Below, in pieces: positions 13,957 through 20,319 of a DNA stretch of 35,233 nucleotides. The notes under the pieces are model-generated. The model had not been told where the DNA came from. It was given only the letters and a program-made list of their open reading frames with translations, and made no database searches. Numbering within the stretch: the stretch's first letter is position 1; each line of letters starts with the position of its first letter. Position numbers and translations under genes: made by a program. The stretch is from an uncultured Solirubrobacterales bacterium (GTDB lineage: Bacteria > Actinomycetota > Thermoleophilia > Solirubrobacterales > JACPNS01), in NCBI GenBank assembly GCA_937128795.1, contig CAKZMQ010000002.1, positions 1 to 35,233 of the forward strand, given 5' to 3'.

Positions 13957-15693
13957 CTAACTCCCATCGGCGAACATGGTTGACTCAGGGACGAGGTAGT
14001 GCGCGCAGTTGTGGACGATGATGCCCTCGGCGGCGTACCATCCGGTCGGGCTTTTAGTGTTGTACACATGACACGAAAGAGCAACCCTATCGATGCTGCG
14101 CACGCGCGAAAGCTCTATGAGTCCGGCCAGACTCTCTCGCAGATCGCGCGCGCTTTCCGCATCCGCAGCACTCAAGTCCGCGCGTTGGTGGTCGCCGCCG
14201 GTGGCACCATTCGTCCGGTCGGTGGCGGCGTCGGCTACGGAATGAAGCCCGTCGACACCGCTGAAATCGTGGCCCGCTACGAGAGTGGCGAGAGCGCCCG
14301 GTCCATCGGACGCGATCTCGGATGCGCGCAGGGCACCGTCTACAAGCGATTGACCGAGGCCGGGGTTCCCATCCGCTCCGTTGCTGAAACCATGGATCGG
14401 GCACATGCCGCCGTGCGCGGCATCAACCGCACCGAATCGGAGTTGATCGAACGAGCCAGAGCCATCGAGGCTGCCCCCGGCAACGTCAGCCGATATGAGA
14501 TCGACCTGCGCACCATGCTTGCCGATCGCGGCATCGTGACGATCCCGCAGCGCGCCGTCCATGTGTACAACGTAGACCTCGCTGCCGAGCCCGTCGCCGT
14601 GGAAGTCTTCGGGGGAAACTGGCATTTCGGGAAGGATCACCGGCAGCGATTCCGCGACCTTGCCGATCGGGGCTGGCTGCCACTTGTCGTCTGGATCGAC
14701 CCCCACCCGAAGCATTGCGGCCTTCATGTCGGTGCAGCGGATCAGGTCGTCGCCCTCGTGGAGTCGGCCCGCCTCAACCCACCCGCGCGCGGTCAGTATT
14801 GGATGGTTCGGGGTACAGGTGATCTTGTCGCCGCCGGTAACGTCTATGACGACGCCTTCGCCCTCGTAAGGCCGACTGAGGACATGATCGCGCGGGCCAG
14901 CGATCATCGTTGACCCCACAAAACAATTCGGATGAAACGGCGGCCCCGGAACAGACGAGAGCGCCCACACTTCCTCACCGTCAAGAGTCGATCGACTGTC
15001 ATCAAGTGAGACTAGGCGTCCTTCCCACTCTTGGCAAATCGGGCAGGGCTTGGTCGAGTGGTTGATTCGCGCCAGTTCGATGCCCTGCTGGGCCATGCGC
15101 TGAATCTGTGCGTTGACGACCGCTTCGCGCGTCGTGGTGCGCGAGACCATTTCGGCGTATCGCTTGAGATCCCACTCGCGCCCGATTCGGTCGGTGAAAC
15201 CTTTGATGCCCTGCCGCGTCAGCCGCTTGACCAAATCTTCGGACGCCTCGCGGCGCGATCCGCTCGCGCCGAGCAGGTTCAGCGTCGTCGATCGCAGCCC
15301 GGCCTGGCGGTAGACGTCGAAGACGCGGCGCCCAACTGTTCGACGAGCGTCGCCCAGCGAGCCTTGAAGCGCCCGCTGCACTTCTTCCATCGCCTCACGG
15401 TTGACAACGCCGAACGTGAAGTCAACGGTGCCGCGTGTCTTGCGGAGTACCGACGCGTCGCCTTCGCCCCACGCGTTCGCGATCAGCTTCGCGGCCAGCG
15501 GGTCAGACTCTGCGCCGATCGAGTCCAGATACGTGATGACCGACTGCAACGCATAGGCGCGCTCCTGCGCTCGCCCCATGTTGCGAGTCATCAGCGCCAA
15601 TCGCACTTCACGCGCGACCACGCGCTGCGCCTCGCGGTAGAGCGCCACGAGTTCGGCAAGCCCGTCCTCGGCGCGTTTGCGATCGACAGCCAT
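13957..15693 (-). CDS. Head morphogenesis / minor capsid protein (Mu F-like, min_cap2-like) containing an intein
   Basis: A 578-residue precursor, ATG at 15693 overlapping the previous stop (TAATG). Residues 1-256 are the capsid-protein N-part: a long helical region and then TTTREAVVNAQIQRMAQQG, KPCPICQEWEGRLVSLDD and PPFHPN. Residues 257-562 are an intein, and the last 16 residues (CAHYLVPE and after) complete the extein. The ligated product would read PPFHPNCAHYLVPE, which restores the conserved HPNCRH-type motif of these proteins, and would be 272 residues long. It probably acts in the capsid near the portal. The gene can only work after protein splicing. Confidence 0.85.
   Translation of the reverse strand: MAVDRKRAEDGLAELVALYREAQRVVAREVRLALMTRNMGRAQERAYALQSVITYLDSIGAESDPLAAKLIANAWGEGDASVLRKTRGTVDFTFGVVNREAMEEVQRALQGSLGDARRTVGRRVFDVYRQAGLRSTTLNLLGASGSRREASEDLVKRLTRQGIKGFTDRIGREWDLKRYAEMVSRTTTREAVVNAQIQRMAQQGIELARINHSTKPCPICQEWEGRLVSLDDSRSTLDGEEVWALSSVPGPPFHPNCFVGSTMIAGPRDHVLSRPYEGEGVVIDVTGGDKITCTPNHPILTARGWVEAGRLHEGDDLIRCTDMKAAMLRVGVDPDDKWQPAPIGKVAESLPVILPEMPVSPEDFHGDGLGSEVYVVHMDGALRDRHDAAIGKHGAQVDLISADVAGGSLDGSGSFDQLRFGAVDAAHGGMCPIHGFSNGADGNPGLGQSLVDGALRASEIASDGPGALATLVAGHDFSGVDGLHSVADAATDRTNGATGGDHQRADLSAADAESARDLRESLAGLIELSRVRSIDRVALSCHVYNTKSPTGWYAAEGIIVHNCAHYLVPESTMFADGS
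14055..14060 (+). promoter_or_regulatory. Candidate -10 box for the antisense endonuclease gene
   Basis: TAGTGT, a TANNNT-type element, ends seven bases before the ATG at 14068, the spacing seen at the other plus-strand genes. It lies within the codons of intein block F on the other strand. No convincing -35 is seen (GGCGTA at 14032-14037). Confidence 0.35.
14068..14913 (+). CDS. Vsr-like homing endonuclease encoded antisense within the intein
   Basis: A 281-residue protein read on the plus strand, wholly inside the intein DNA. Residues 11-45 are one helix-turn-helix (ARKLYESGQTLSQIARAFRI) and residues 63-98 a second (IVARYESGESARSIGRDLGC). From about 144 the sequence follows the Vsr/DUF559 nuclease pattern: LRTMLADRGI, YNVDL with D170, VAVEVFGGNWH with E179 and H186, then RFRDLADRGWLPLVVW. 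The likely start is ATG 14068, immediately beside intein block F and seven bases after TAGTGT; an in-frame GTG at 13999 would extend it past the intein end. Two DNA-binding modules plus this nuclease suit site-specific cutting of intein-free alleles. It replaces the usual in-frame endonuclease domain. Confidence 0.85.
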   Translation: MTRKSNPIDAAHARKLYESGQTLSQIARAFRIRSTQVRALVVAAGGTIRPVGGGVGYGMKPVDTAEIVARYESGESARSIGRDLGCAQGTVYKRLTEAGVPIRSVAETMDRAHAAVRGINRTESELIERARAIEAAPGNVSRYEIDLRTMLADRGIVTIPQRAVHVYNVDLAAEPVAVEVFGGNWHFGKDHRQRFRDLADRGWLPLVVWIDPHPKHCGLHVGAADQVVALVESARLNPPARGQYWMVRGTGDLVAAGNVYDDAFALVRPTEDMIARASDHR

Positions 15694-16094
15694 TACGTTG
15701 CCCTTTCGCTGGCAAGCTCCAATCGAATCGAGTCGACGGCGCTGCCCGTTGCTCGCACGTCCACACCCGCGACTCGGAAGCGCTTGGTAGCCATCGGCCC
15801 CCGCGCATCGGTGACGAGGATCGTGTCGCCTTTGGCCGGCGGGCCTCCCATCACTTCGATCGGCAACGTGCCCCGGATGGTCAGCACGTCCACTTCTTTG
15901 CTCGTGCTGCGTTGAGACTCGACGACTCCCGATCGATCGCGGGATTCGGTGACAAACTTGCGCTTGCGCGTCAGGCATGCGGCGCGTGATCCGCTCCACT
16001 TGAGGTCGCCCGCCTCGGCGTCGTCGGGAATGTCGCCGTAGCCATCAGCTGCGGCCGCGGCGCGGACCTCGAGTAGCGCGGCGTTGGTTACCAC
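15693..16094 (-). CDS. Hypothetical head completion protein
   Basis: A 133-residue protein between the connector-like gene and the head-morphogenesis gene. It begins MVTNAALLEVRAAAAADGYG; the second half is strand-rich (DVLTIRGTLPIEVMGGPPAK, then RFRVAGVDVRATGSAVDS), like small neck proteins with a beta-barrel. It overlaps the upstream gene by 7 bases and the downstream ATG as TAATG, so the three are translated together. Position argues for a head-tail stopper or neck role; no family is firmly recognised. Confidence 0.6.
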   Translation of the reverse strand: MVTNAALLEVRAAAAADGYGDIPDDAEAGDLKWSGSRAACLTRKRKFVTESRDRSGVVESQRSTSKEVDVLTIRGTLPIEVMGGPPAKGDTILVTDARGPMATKRFRVAGVDVRATGSAVDSIRLELASERAT

Positions 16095-16552
16095 GGGTCA
16101 GAATCCGAATTGGTACGAACGATCTGCGACTCGGAGGGCAGCGGGACACCGCCCTCGCCGACAGACGTCGTGTATGCGCCTAGCCCTGATCCTTCGATCA
16201 GGGTGTCGACGGTGCTGCCCCACACCGAACCGCCGAGCGGGTCTTCCATCTCAAAATCCGGACCCTTCTCGCGTCGATAGCGCGGGCCGCTCGCTGTAAG
16301 CGCGGGGTTGCCGTAAATCGCTTGCGCGATCTTGATCGTGGCTCGCGTGATGCGCTCCCATTGCCATGAGAGCACTTGGGCTTCTACGACCCTTCGGCCA
16401 GTTGCGGTGTCCACCACACGACCGCCGAGCATTGCGTCAACTGCGTCCTCTGCGTCTTGAATCAGAGACTCGGCCGCAGCGTCGGACATGGCATCCTCAT
16501 CAATGCCAAGCGCGTCGCGCAAGTCGTCGGCGGTCGCGTAGTAGACAGGCAT
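16088..16552 (-). CDS. Head-tail connector (adaptor) protein, gp6-like
   Basis: A 154-residue protein. The N-terminal half shows the usual adaptor pattern: an opening YYATADDLRDALGID helix, then SLIQDAEDAVDAMLGGR, then a helical VVEAQVLSWQWERITRATIK. This resembles the alpha-helical connector proteins that dock under the portal and extend it toward the tail. The C-terminus is flexible and Ser/Gly-rich. It sits after the capsid and decoration-like genes and overlaps the next gene. Confidence comes from order and helix pattern. Confidence 0.7.
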   Translation of the reverse strand: MPVYYATADDLRDALGIDEDAMSDAAAESLIQDAEDAVDAMLGGRVVDTATGRRVVEAQVLSWQWERITRATIKIAQAIYGNPALTASGPRYRREKGPDFEMEDPLGGSVWGSTVDTLIEGSGLGAYTTSVGEGGVPLPSESQIVRTNSDSDPW

Positions 16553-16959
16553 CAGCTTCGGTCTATCTCGACCTGCACCAGTCCGCCCGAATGGGCAAGA
16601 CCCGATGCCGCGTATGCTTCGACCACGGCGAGAATGTCGCCCTTGGCGACTGTGGTCGCACCTTCAACGGCGGACAGCGTGAACTCCTTCTCGTCAAAGG
16701 CGACGAGGTCGTTCGACGCGACGAGCGCCAGCGTGCCGATCACCGTTGTGCCCGATCCTGCTGCGCCTTTGTTGACGAGCGTGAACGTGCGGGTGTTGGT
16801 GTCGTGCCCGGTGACAGCTGCCTCCGGGGTGATGGAGACACTTGAAACCGTCCCGGTTACCGGAGTCTCGCCAACAACCTGATCGGCGTTTGCGGTTGCA
16901 CCAGCGGCCGGGATGGTCGCCTCGATCTTCTTCTTGAGCGGTGATTTACTCGCCATCAC
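16552..16959 (-). CDS. Putative head decoration / capsid-associated protein
   Basis: A 135-residue protein that is almost entirely strand-forming, Val/Thr/Ala-rich (TGTVSSVSITPEAAVTGHDT, NTRTFTLVNKG, FTLSAVEGATTVAKGDILAV). It follows the major capsid gene by one small gene, where head decoration or fibre proteins are usual, and its barrel-like pattern fits. It starts in an ATGA overlap with the previous gene and shares a base with the next (TGATG-type). Function is inferred. Confidence 0.55.
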   Translation of the reverse strand: MMASKSPLKKKIEATIPAAGATANADQVVGETPVTGTVSSVSITPEAAVTGHDTNTRTFTLVNKGAAGSGTTVIGTLALVASNDLVAFDEKEFTLSAVEGATTVAKGDILAVVEAYAASGLAHSGGLVQVEIDRS

Positions 16960-17204
16960 TTGCCTCCGTGTGCTGGGTGGGTGTACTTGGAGTTGGGCGC
17001 GGCGTCAGGCACCGTCCCGACAAAGCCCTGCGCATTGTCCGCGTCGAACTTCGCCTGCGTCTGTTCGACTCCGAGCGTCGGCGTCTCAGCCGTCGGTACG
17101 GGGCCGCTCAGCGCGGCTTGCGTGGTGGTCACGTCGACCGCCGTCGCTGGCTCCGGAGTGGAGTCAGCGACGGGCGGCTTCGCGGCCGGTTTCTTTGCGG
17201 CCAT
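16956..17204 (-). CDS. Small disordered protein next to the major capsid gene
   Basis: An 82-residue protein, start at ATG 17204 behind a perfect AGGAGG. It opens MAAKKPAAKPPVADSTPEPA, is rich in A, P, T and K and likely disordered, and ends DNAQGFVGTVPDAAPNSKYT followed by HPAHGGK. Similar short Lys/Pro/Ala-rich proteins are often found beside phage capsid genes. The ending with its small-residue motif may dock on another structural protein. No family recognised. Confidence 0.55.
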   Translation of the reverse strand: MAAKKPAAKPPVADSTPEPATAVDVTTTQAALSGPVPTAETPTLGVEQTQAKFDADNAQGFVGTVPDAAPNSKYTHPAHGGK

Positions 17205-17214
17205 CGTCAACCTC

Positions 17215-18147
17215 CTACGACTGCAACAGCGTCGCGAACGGGTAGCGCGTCGCGTCGTTGGTGTTGTCGTGGTTGATGATGTTGGCGACCTGGAACGCAC
17301 CGCGGAACGTCACGCGGAGCGCGACCATGTCCTGTTGCGGCAGGTTGTAGATCAGGTTTCCCTCATCATCGAACAACGCGGCCTGATCGAGCACCTTGTA
17401 CGCGAGATCCTGTCGGATTGCGCAGATGCCCTCGGCGAAGTCGCCGACGATCGCCTCAACGCTGCCTGAACCCGTCGGGAACAGGCCGCGCATCGGGTAC
17501 TGCACGGGAGTGCCGTACCACGAGTCGGCCGTGACCTCGGGCAGAATGTCGCCGTCGCCGTTGCGAGCCGAGCGGGTGAGCCCGCGCATCTTGCGCGCGG
17601 CAACCGCTCCGTTCACGTCGTAGCCGTCAGTCTCGACGAGTGCGAACGTGTCGGAAATGTCCTGCGCGACGCCGCCGTTGGCTGCGGTCGTGTTGCGGGT
17701 CTCGGTGTTGCTGGCTGCGGCGGCGGCTGGCACGATTGCCGTCGGCCACGTCGCCGGCTTGTTGGTGCCGAAGAACGCTGCCGCGTCAAACGTGCGACCG
17801 ATTGCCTCTGCGATCAGCGGGGTGATCTCGCCCCACACGTCGTAGTCGGTGTCTTCCAAGACGGCCTCGGGGATCGGGCAGATGCACGCGATCTCTTCGG
17901 CGTCGAGGTACTTGTTGCTCCACGCGGCCTCGGTGGTCTGCTTGAGGCCAGTGTCACCGTCCACGAAGTACGCGGTCGGCAGTGCGGAGAGCACGGGCAG
18001 GCGCTTTTGCTTGCGGCTCATCGTCATGCGACGGAAGAGCGTGAGCGCGGCCGACTCCTTGGGAATCAGCTTGAGGATGTCGTTGGACGCTTCCTCGGGG
18101 ATGAGTGCTCCCGCGTCGGTGCGCGAGATCACGTTGTCAAAAGGCAT
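17215..18147 (-). CDS. Major capsid protein (HK97 fold)
   Basis: A 310-residue protein with the sequence habit of HK97-type capsid subunits: an N-terminal LIPEEASNDILKLIPKESAA, then the FRRMTMSRKQKRLPVLSALP E-loop approach, a P-domain helix (ITPLIAEAIGRTFDAAAFFG) and a C-terminal DMVALRVTFRGAFQVANIIN characteristic of the family. A strong AGGAGG lies seven bases before the ATG at 18147. It follows the scaffold gene, as usual; no protease gene is seen between portal and capsid. Roughly 400 copies would form the shell. Confidence 0.9.
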   Translation of the reverse strand: MPFDNVISRTDAGALIPEEASNDILKLIPKESAALTLFRRMTMSRKQKRLPVLSALPTAYFVDGDTGLKQTTEAAWSNKYLDAEEIACICPIPEAVLEDTDYDVWGEITPLIAEAIGRTFDAAAFFGTNKPATWPTAIVPAAAAASNTETRNTTAANGGVAQDISDTFALVETDGYDVNGAVAARKMRGLTRSARNGDGDILPEVTADSWYGTPVQYPMRGLFPTGSGSVEAIVGDFAEGICAIRQDLAYKVLDQAALFDDEGNLIYNLPQQDMVALRVTFRGAFQVANIINHDNTNDATRYPFATLLQS

Positions 18148-18167
18148 CTAAGCCCTCCTGTGATGTG

Positions 18168-18190
18168 GCGCGCCGACAGTTCGGACGCGC
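18168..18190. repeat. Hairpin between scaffold and capsid genes
   Basis: GCGCG-CCGA, loop CAGT, TCGG, one bulged A, CGCGC: a nine-pair stem in the 52-base gap upstream of the capsid SD. There is no U-run, so it is not a typical terminator. It could protect the capsid mRNA or mark a processing site. Confidence 0.4.
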
Positions 18191-18199
18191 GGGTGGAAC

Positions 18200-18754
18200 T
18201 CAGCCCCGTCCGAATGCCTTTCGGAGCTGAGCGTTCATGTCGGCGTTAGGTGCATCGCCTTCGGTGATTTGGGCGCTGCGTCGACGTGTCGTCTCTGCGA
18301 GCAGTCCTGGCTCATCGCTTGCCAGCTTTTCGAGTGCCGCTTTCGCGGCCTTGTCGTCGTCAAGTTGATCTGCGTCGATCAGCTTGAGCGCGATCGTCGG
18401 ATTGTTGAACTTCAACTCTCCAGCGATCTTGAGTCCGCGAGTCGTGCGGCGTTCGGCTTGCAAGTCCGTCTCGGCCTTCTCGGCCCGCTCTTGTGCGAGT
18501 CGTGCAGCTTCCTCGTGCTTGCCCTCGTCTGCCGCCTTCTTCTCGGCTGCTTTGCGGTCGGCCTTGTCACGCTCGGAGATTGTGCGCTTGAGTCGGTTGT
18601 TCTCCGCTTCAAGCTCTGCCGCGCGTTGGTCTGCCGACTTGTCCTCGCCGCCCTTGTCGGGCTGCTTGGCTTCTGGCTGCTTGCCGTCTTCGGGTTGCTT
18701 GTCTTCGCCCTCTTTGGGCGCAGGTTCGTTCCCGGTTTCAGGTGCGACCGTCAT
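18200..18754 (-). CDS. Scaffolding protein
   Basis: A 184-residue, highly charged protein. The first 45 residues are E/K/P/Q-rich and disordered (GEDKQPEDGKQPEAKQPDKG); residues about 45-105 are a long coiled coil (QRAAELEAENNRLKRTISE, then EEAARLAQERAEKAETDLQA); the C-terminal part is shorter and helical (NADMNAQLRKAFGRG). This is the layout of GP20-type scaffolds, in which the C-terminus binds the capsid. It lies between portal and capsid genes. An SD (AAGGGAAG) precedes ATG 18754. Confidence 0.85.
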   Translation of the reverse strand: MTVAPETGNEPAPKEGEDKQPEDGKQPEAKQPDKGGEDKSADQRAAELEAENNRLKRTISERDKADRKAAEKKAADEGKHEEAARLAQERAEKAETDLQAERRTTRGLKIAGELKFNNPTIALKLIDADQLDDDKAAKAALEKLASDEPGLLAETTRRRSAQITEGDAPNADMNAQLRKAFGRG

Positions 18755-18843
18755 CGTGGTACTTCCCTTCGTGTGCGAGCGGTGATTTGTCTCCGGGCTC
18801 CTACGCCCGCGCCTAGCTCGTCTCGGCGAATGTGCAGTGCGCG

Positions 18844-20319
18844 TTATGCGTCTGCGGGTTCTTCGACCGCGCCACCGGAGTGGTCGTGGTCATCCGTCCC
18901 GAAGGACGTGAAGGTTTCTGGCATTGCTGCCTCGCGCTCGTCTGCGATGCGCTTGAGTTCTTCCTTGACCCGTTCATCCGTCCAGTCCGGGTGACGCTCT
19001 TCGATGGCGCTGCGCCGTGAAAGAATCTCTGCGGAGACCTCAAGGACGACTCGCTCGGTCTCTTCGCCGGCATCCTCTGGCAAAGTGGACGCTCGCTCAA
19101 ACGTGGGCGGCGATTCGGCGTCTGTCCATGTCGCGCCAAAGCCACCCTGTTCTACGGGCATCGCGTCCACACGGGCGACAAGACTCAGCTGGCGTGGTAT
19201 CTCGGTGTCCCACGCTCGCGCCTTGCCGTTTGCCGCCATCACGCTGTCAAGGATGCGCGAACGCAAAGCGGTGCCCGACTCGGGCGAGTTGCCTGCACTG
19301 CGACCCATCAGCTGCGGCGCAACACGGGTGCGCGTGAGGATCAGGTCGGTGAGCTTGTCGTGCCACGCCGTCCAAGCATCTGCGTCGAAGCTCCACTCGA
19401 TCTGCGCCATGCGGTCTGAGTCGGGCGTGTCGGGGTTTTGGTCTACCGACTGGCTGATCAAGACTTCCGCGCCCGCAGGAAACTTCTGCGTCACGGGGTC
19501 TAGGTATTTGCTCGGGACGGCGACGCGCTGCTTGAGCGTCAGGCGCGCATTCTCGCTGCCGATCGTGACCGCTTCATTGAGCGCGTAGAGCAATCCTTCG
19601 ACGCGCTTGTAGTCGGATGCGCCTTCTGTGCGCTTTGGTCCGGTGCGGTTGAGAATCTTGCCCGCGAGCATCGGAAGACCGTGCATCCAATCGTCTTCGG
19701 GGATATCTGCGGTGTCGGGGTGGTCGGTCAGGTTGACCTTGGTTCCGACACTCGACCGCGATCCGCGAAAGAGCAGATTGCGCACAACGCCGTCAGCGTG
19801 AATCTCGAAGACTCGGTATGTCTCTTCGGTGTTCGGGTCTTTCGGCAGTTCCGACCAGAACGCGACAGCCCGGAGCGCTTTGCCGCGAAAGATCGGAATC
19901 ACCATCATGCGCGAATGCCATTCGATCAAAGGATGATCAGCGGTCTCGGGGTCGCAAAGGATTCGCCACCACGTACTGCCCTCGCTTGAGCAAATGTCCT
20001 CCGCGCCCTGCAAGCCCGACGAGTAGTCGTTGCCCTCGATGACTTCGAGCAATCGATCGGCGTCGGCCTCGTTTGCCGGCTCGATGTTCGGCTCTTCTCC
20101 GTGGATCAGGTCGGCCCACGTCTCGCTAATGCGGCCGGCGAGCGGGTCGACGATGTATGGACGAGTCACGTCCCAATCGCGCGGCCTGATCTTCTCTGGG
20201 TCAGCCTCGCGGAACGCCGCCCACTTGGCGGCCTCGGTCCACGCTTTGGCCTGCGACTTGAGCGGCCAGATTCCGGTGATCTTGGCTTCTACGAGTTGGA
20301 GCCCGTCGAGATCAGCCAT
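18844..20319 (-). CDS. Portal protein (SPP1-gp6-like)
   Basis: A 491-residue protein. It shows the family's early ADLIHGEEPNIEPANEADAD region, a middle VEGLLYALNEAVTIGSENAR helix, and the stem/tunnel-like SGTALRSRILDSVMAANGKA stretch. It forms the dodecameric channel through which DNA is packed. It overlaps the terminase stop by 8 bases and is followed by an 89-base gap before the scaffold gene. The C-terminal 60 residues are acidic and His-rich (DDHDHSGGAVEEPADA), probably facing the capsid interior. Confidence 0.85.
   Translation of the reverse strand: MADLDGLQLVEAKITGIWPLKSQAKAWTEAAKWAAFREADPEKIRPRDWDVTRPYIVDPLAGRISETWADLIHGEEPNIEPANEADADRLLEVIEGNDYSSGLQGAEDICSSEGSTWWRILCDPETADHPLIEWHSRMMVIPIFRGKALRAVAFWSELPKDPNTEETYRVFEIHADGVVRNLLFRGSRSSVGTKVNLTDHPDTADIPEDDWMHGLPMLAGKILNRTGPKRTEGASDYKRVEGLLYALNEAVTIGSENARLTLKQRVAVPSKYLDPVTQKFPAGAEVLISQSVDQNPDTPDSDRMAQIEWSFDADAWTAWHDKLTDLILTRTRVAPQLMGRSAGNSPESGTALRSRILDSVMAANGKARAWDTEIPRQLSLVARVDAMPVEQGGFGATWTDAESPPTFERASTLPEDAGEETERVVLEVSAEILSRRSAIEERHPDWTDERVKEELKRIADEREAAMPETFTSFGTDDHDHSGGAVEEPADA

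Larger units (their letters stand above)
14008..14925 (-). other. Intein (306 residues) within the head-morphogenesis gene
   Basis: Begins with Cys (codon 14923-14925) and ends with His-Asn (14013-14008), followed by Cys as the +1 residue, the residues of a class 1 intein. Block A is CFVGSTMIAG; block B is KITCTPNHPILT with T38 and H41 of the intein; block F is VYNTKSPTGWYAAEGIIVHN (14067-14008); block G is HN before Cys. No LAGLIDADG, HNH or other sense-strand endonuclease is visible. Intein residues about 65-280 are low-information sequence antisense to the plus-strand nuclease gene. The insertion sits in the most conserved motif of the host protein, as is usual for inteins. Confidence 0.9.

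Noticed and set aside
13999..14067. Longer start (GTG 13999) for the antisense endonuclease
   Set aside because: The added 23 residues are not domain-like and are antisense to block F and the extein codons; ATG 14068 has a well-placed -10 box. It remains possible.
14926..15693. LAGLIDADG endonuclease within the intein sense frame
   Set aside because: No LAGLIDADG or HNH motif occurs in the intein polypeptide; its middle is explained by the antisense gene.
15031..15915. 294-codon plus-strand open frame opposite the head-morphogenesis N-part
   Set aside because: No domain, composition typical of a shadow, and the minus strand is clearly coding. It differs from the neighbouring endonuclease frame, which has real motifs.
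15694..15999. Extension of the head-morphogenesis gene to a start at 15999
   Set aside because: The extra 102 residues are Arg/Gln/His-rich and overlap the preceding gene in another frame; ATG 15693 gives TAATG coupling.
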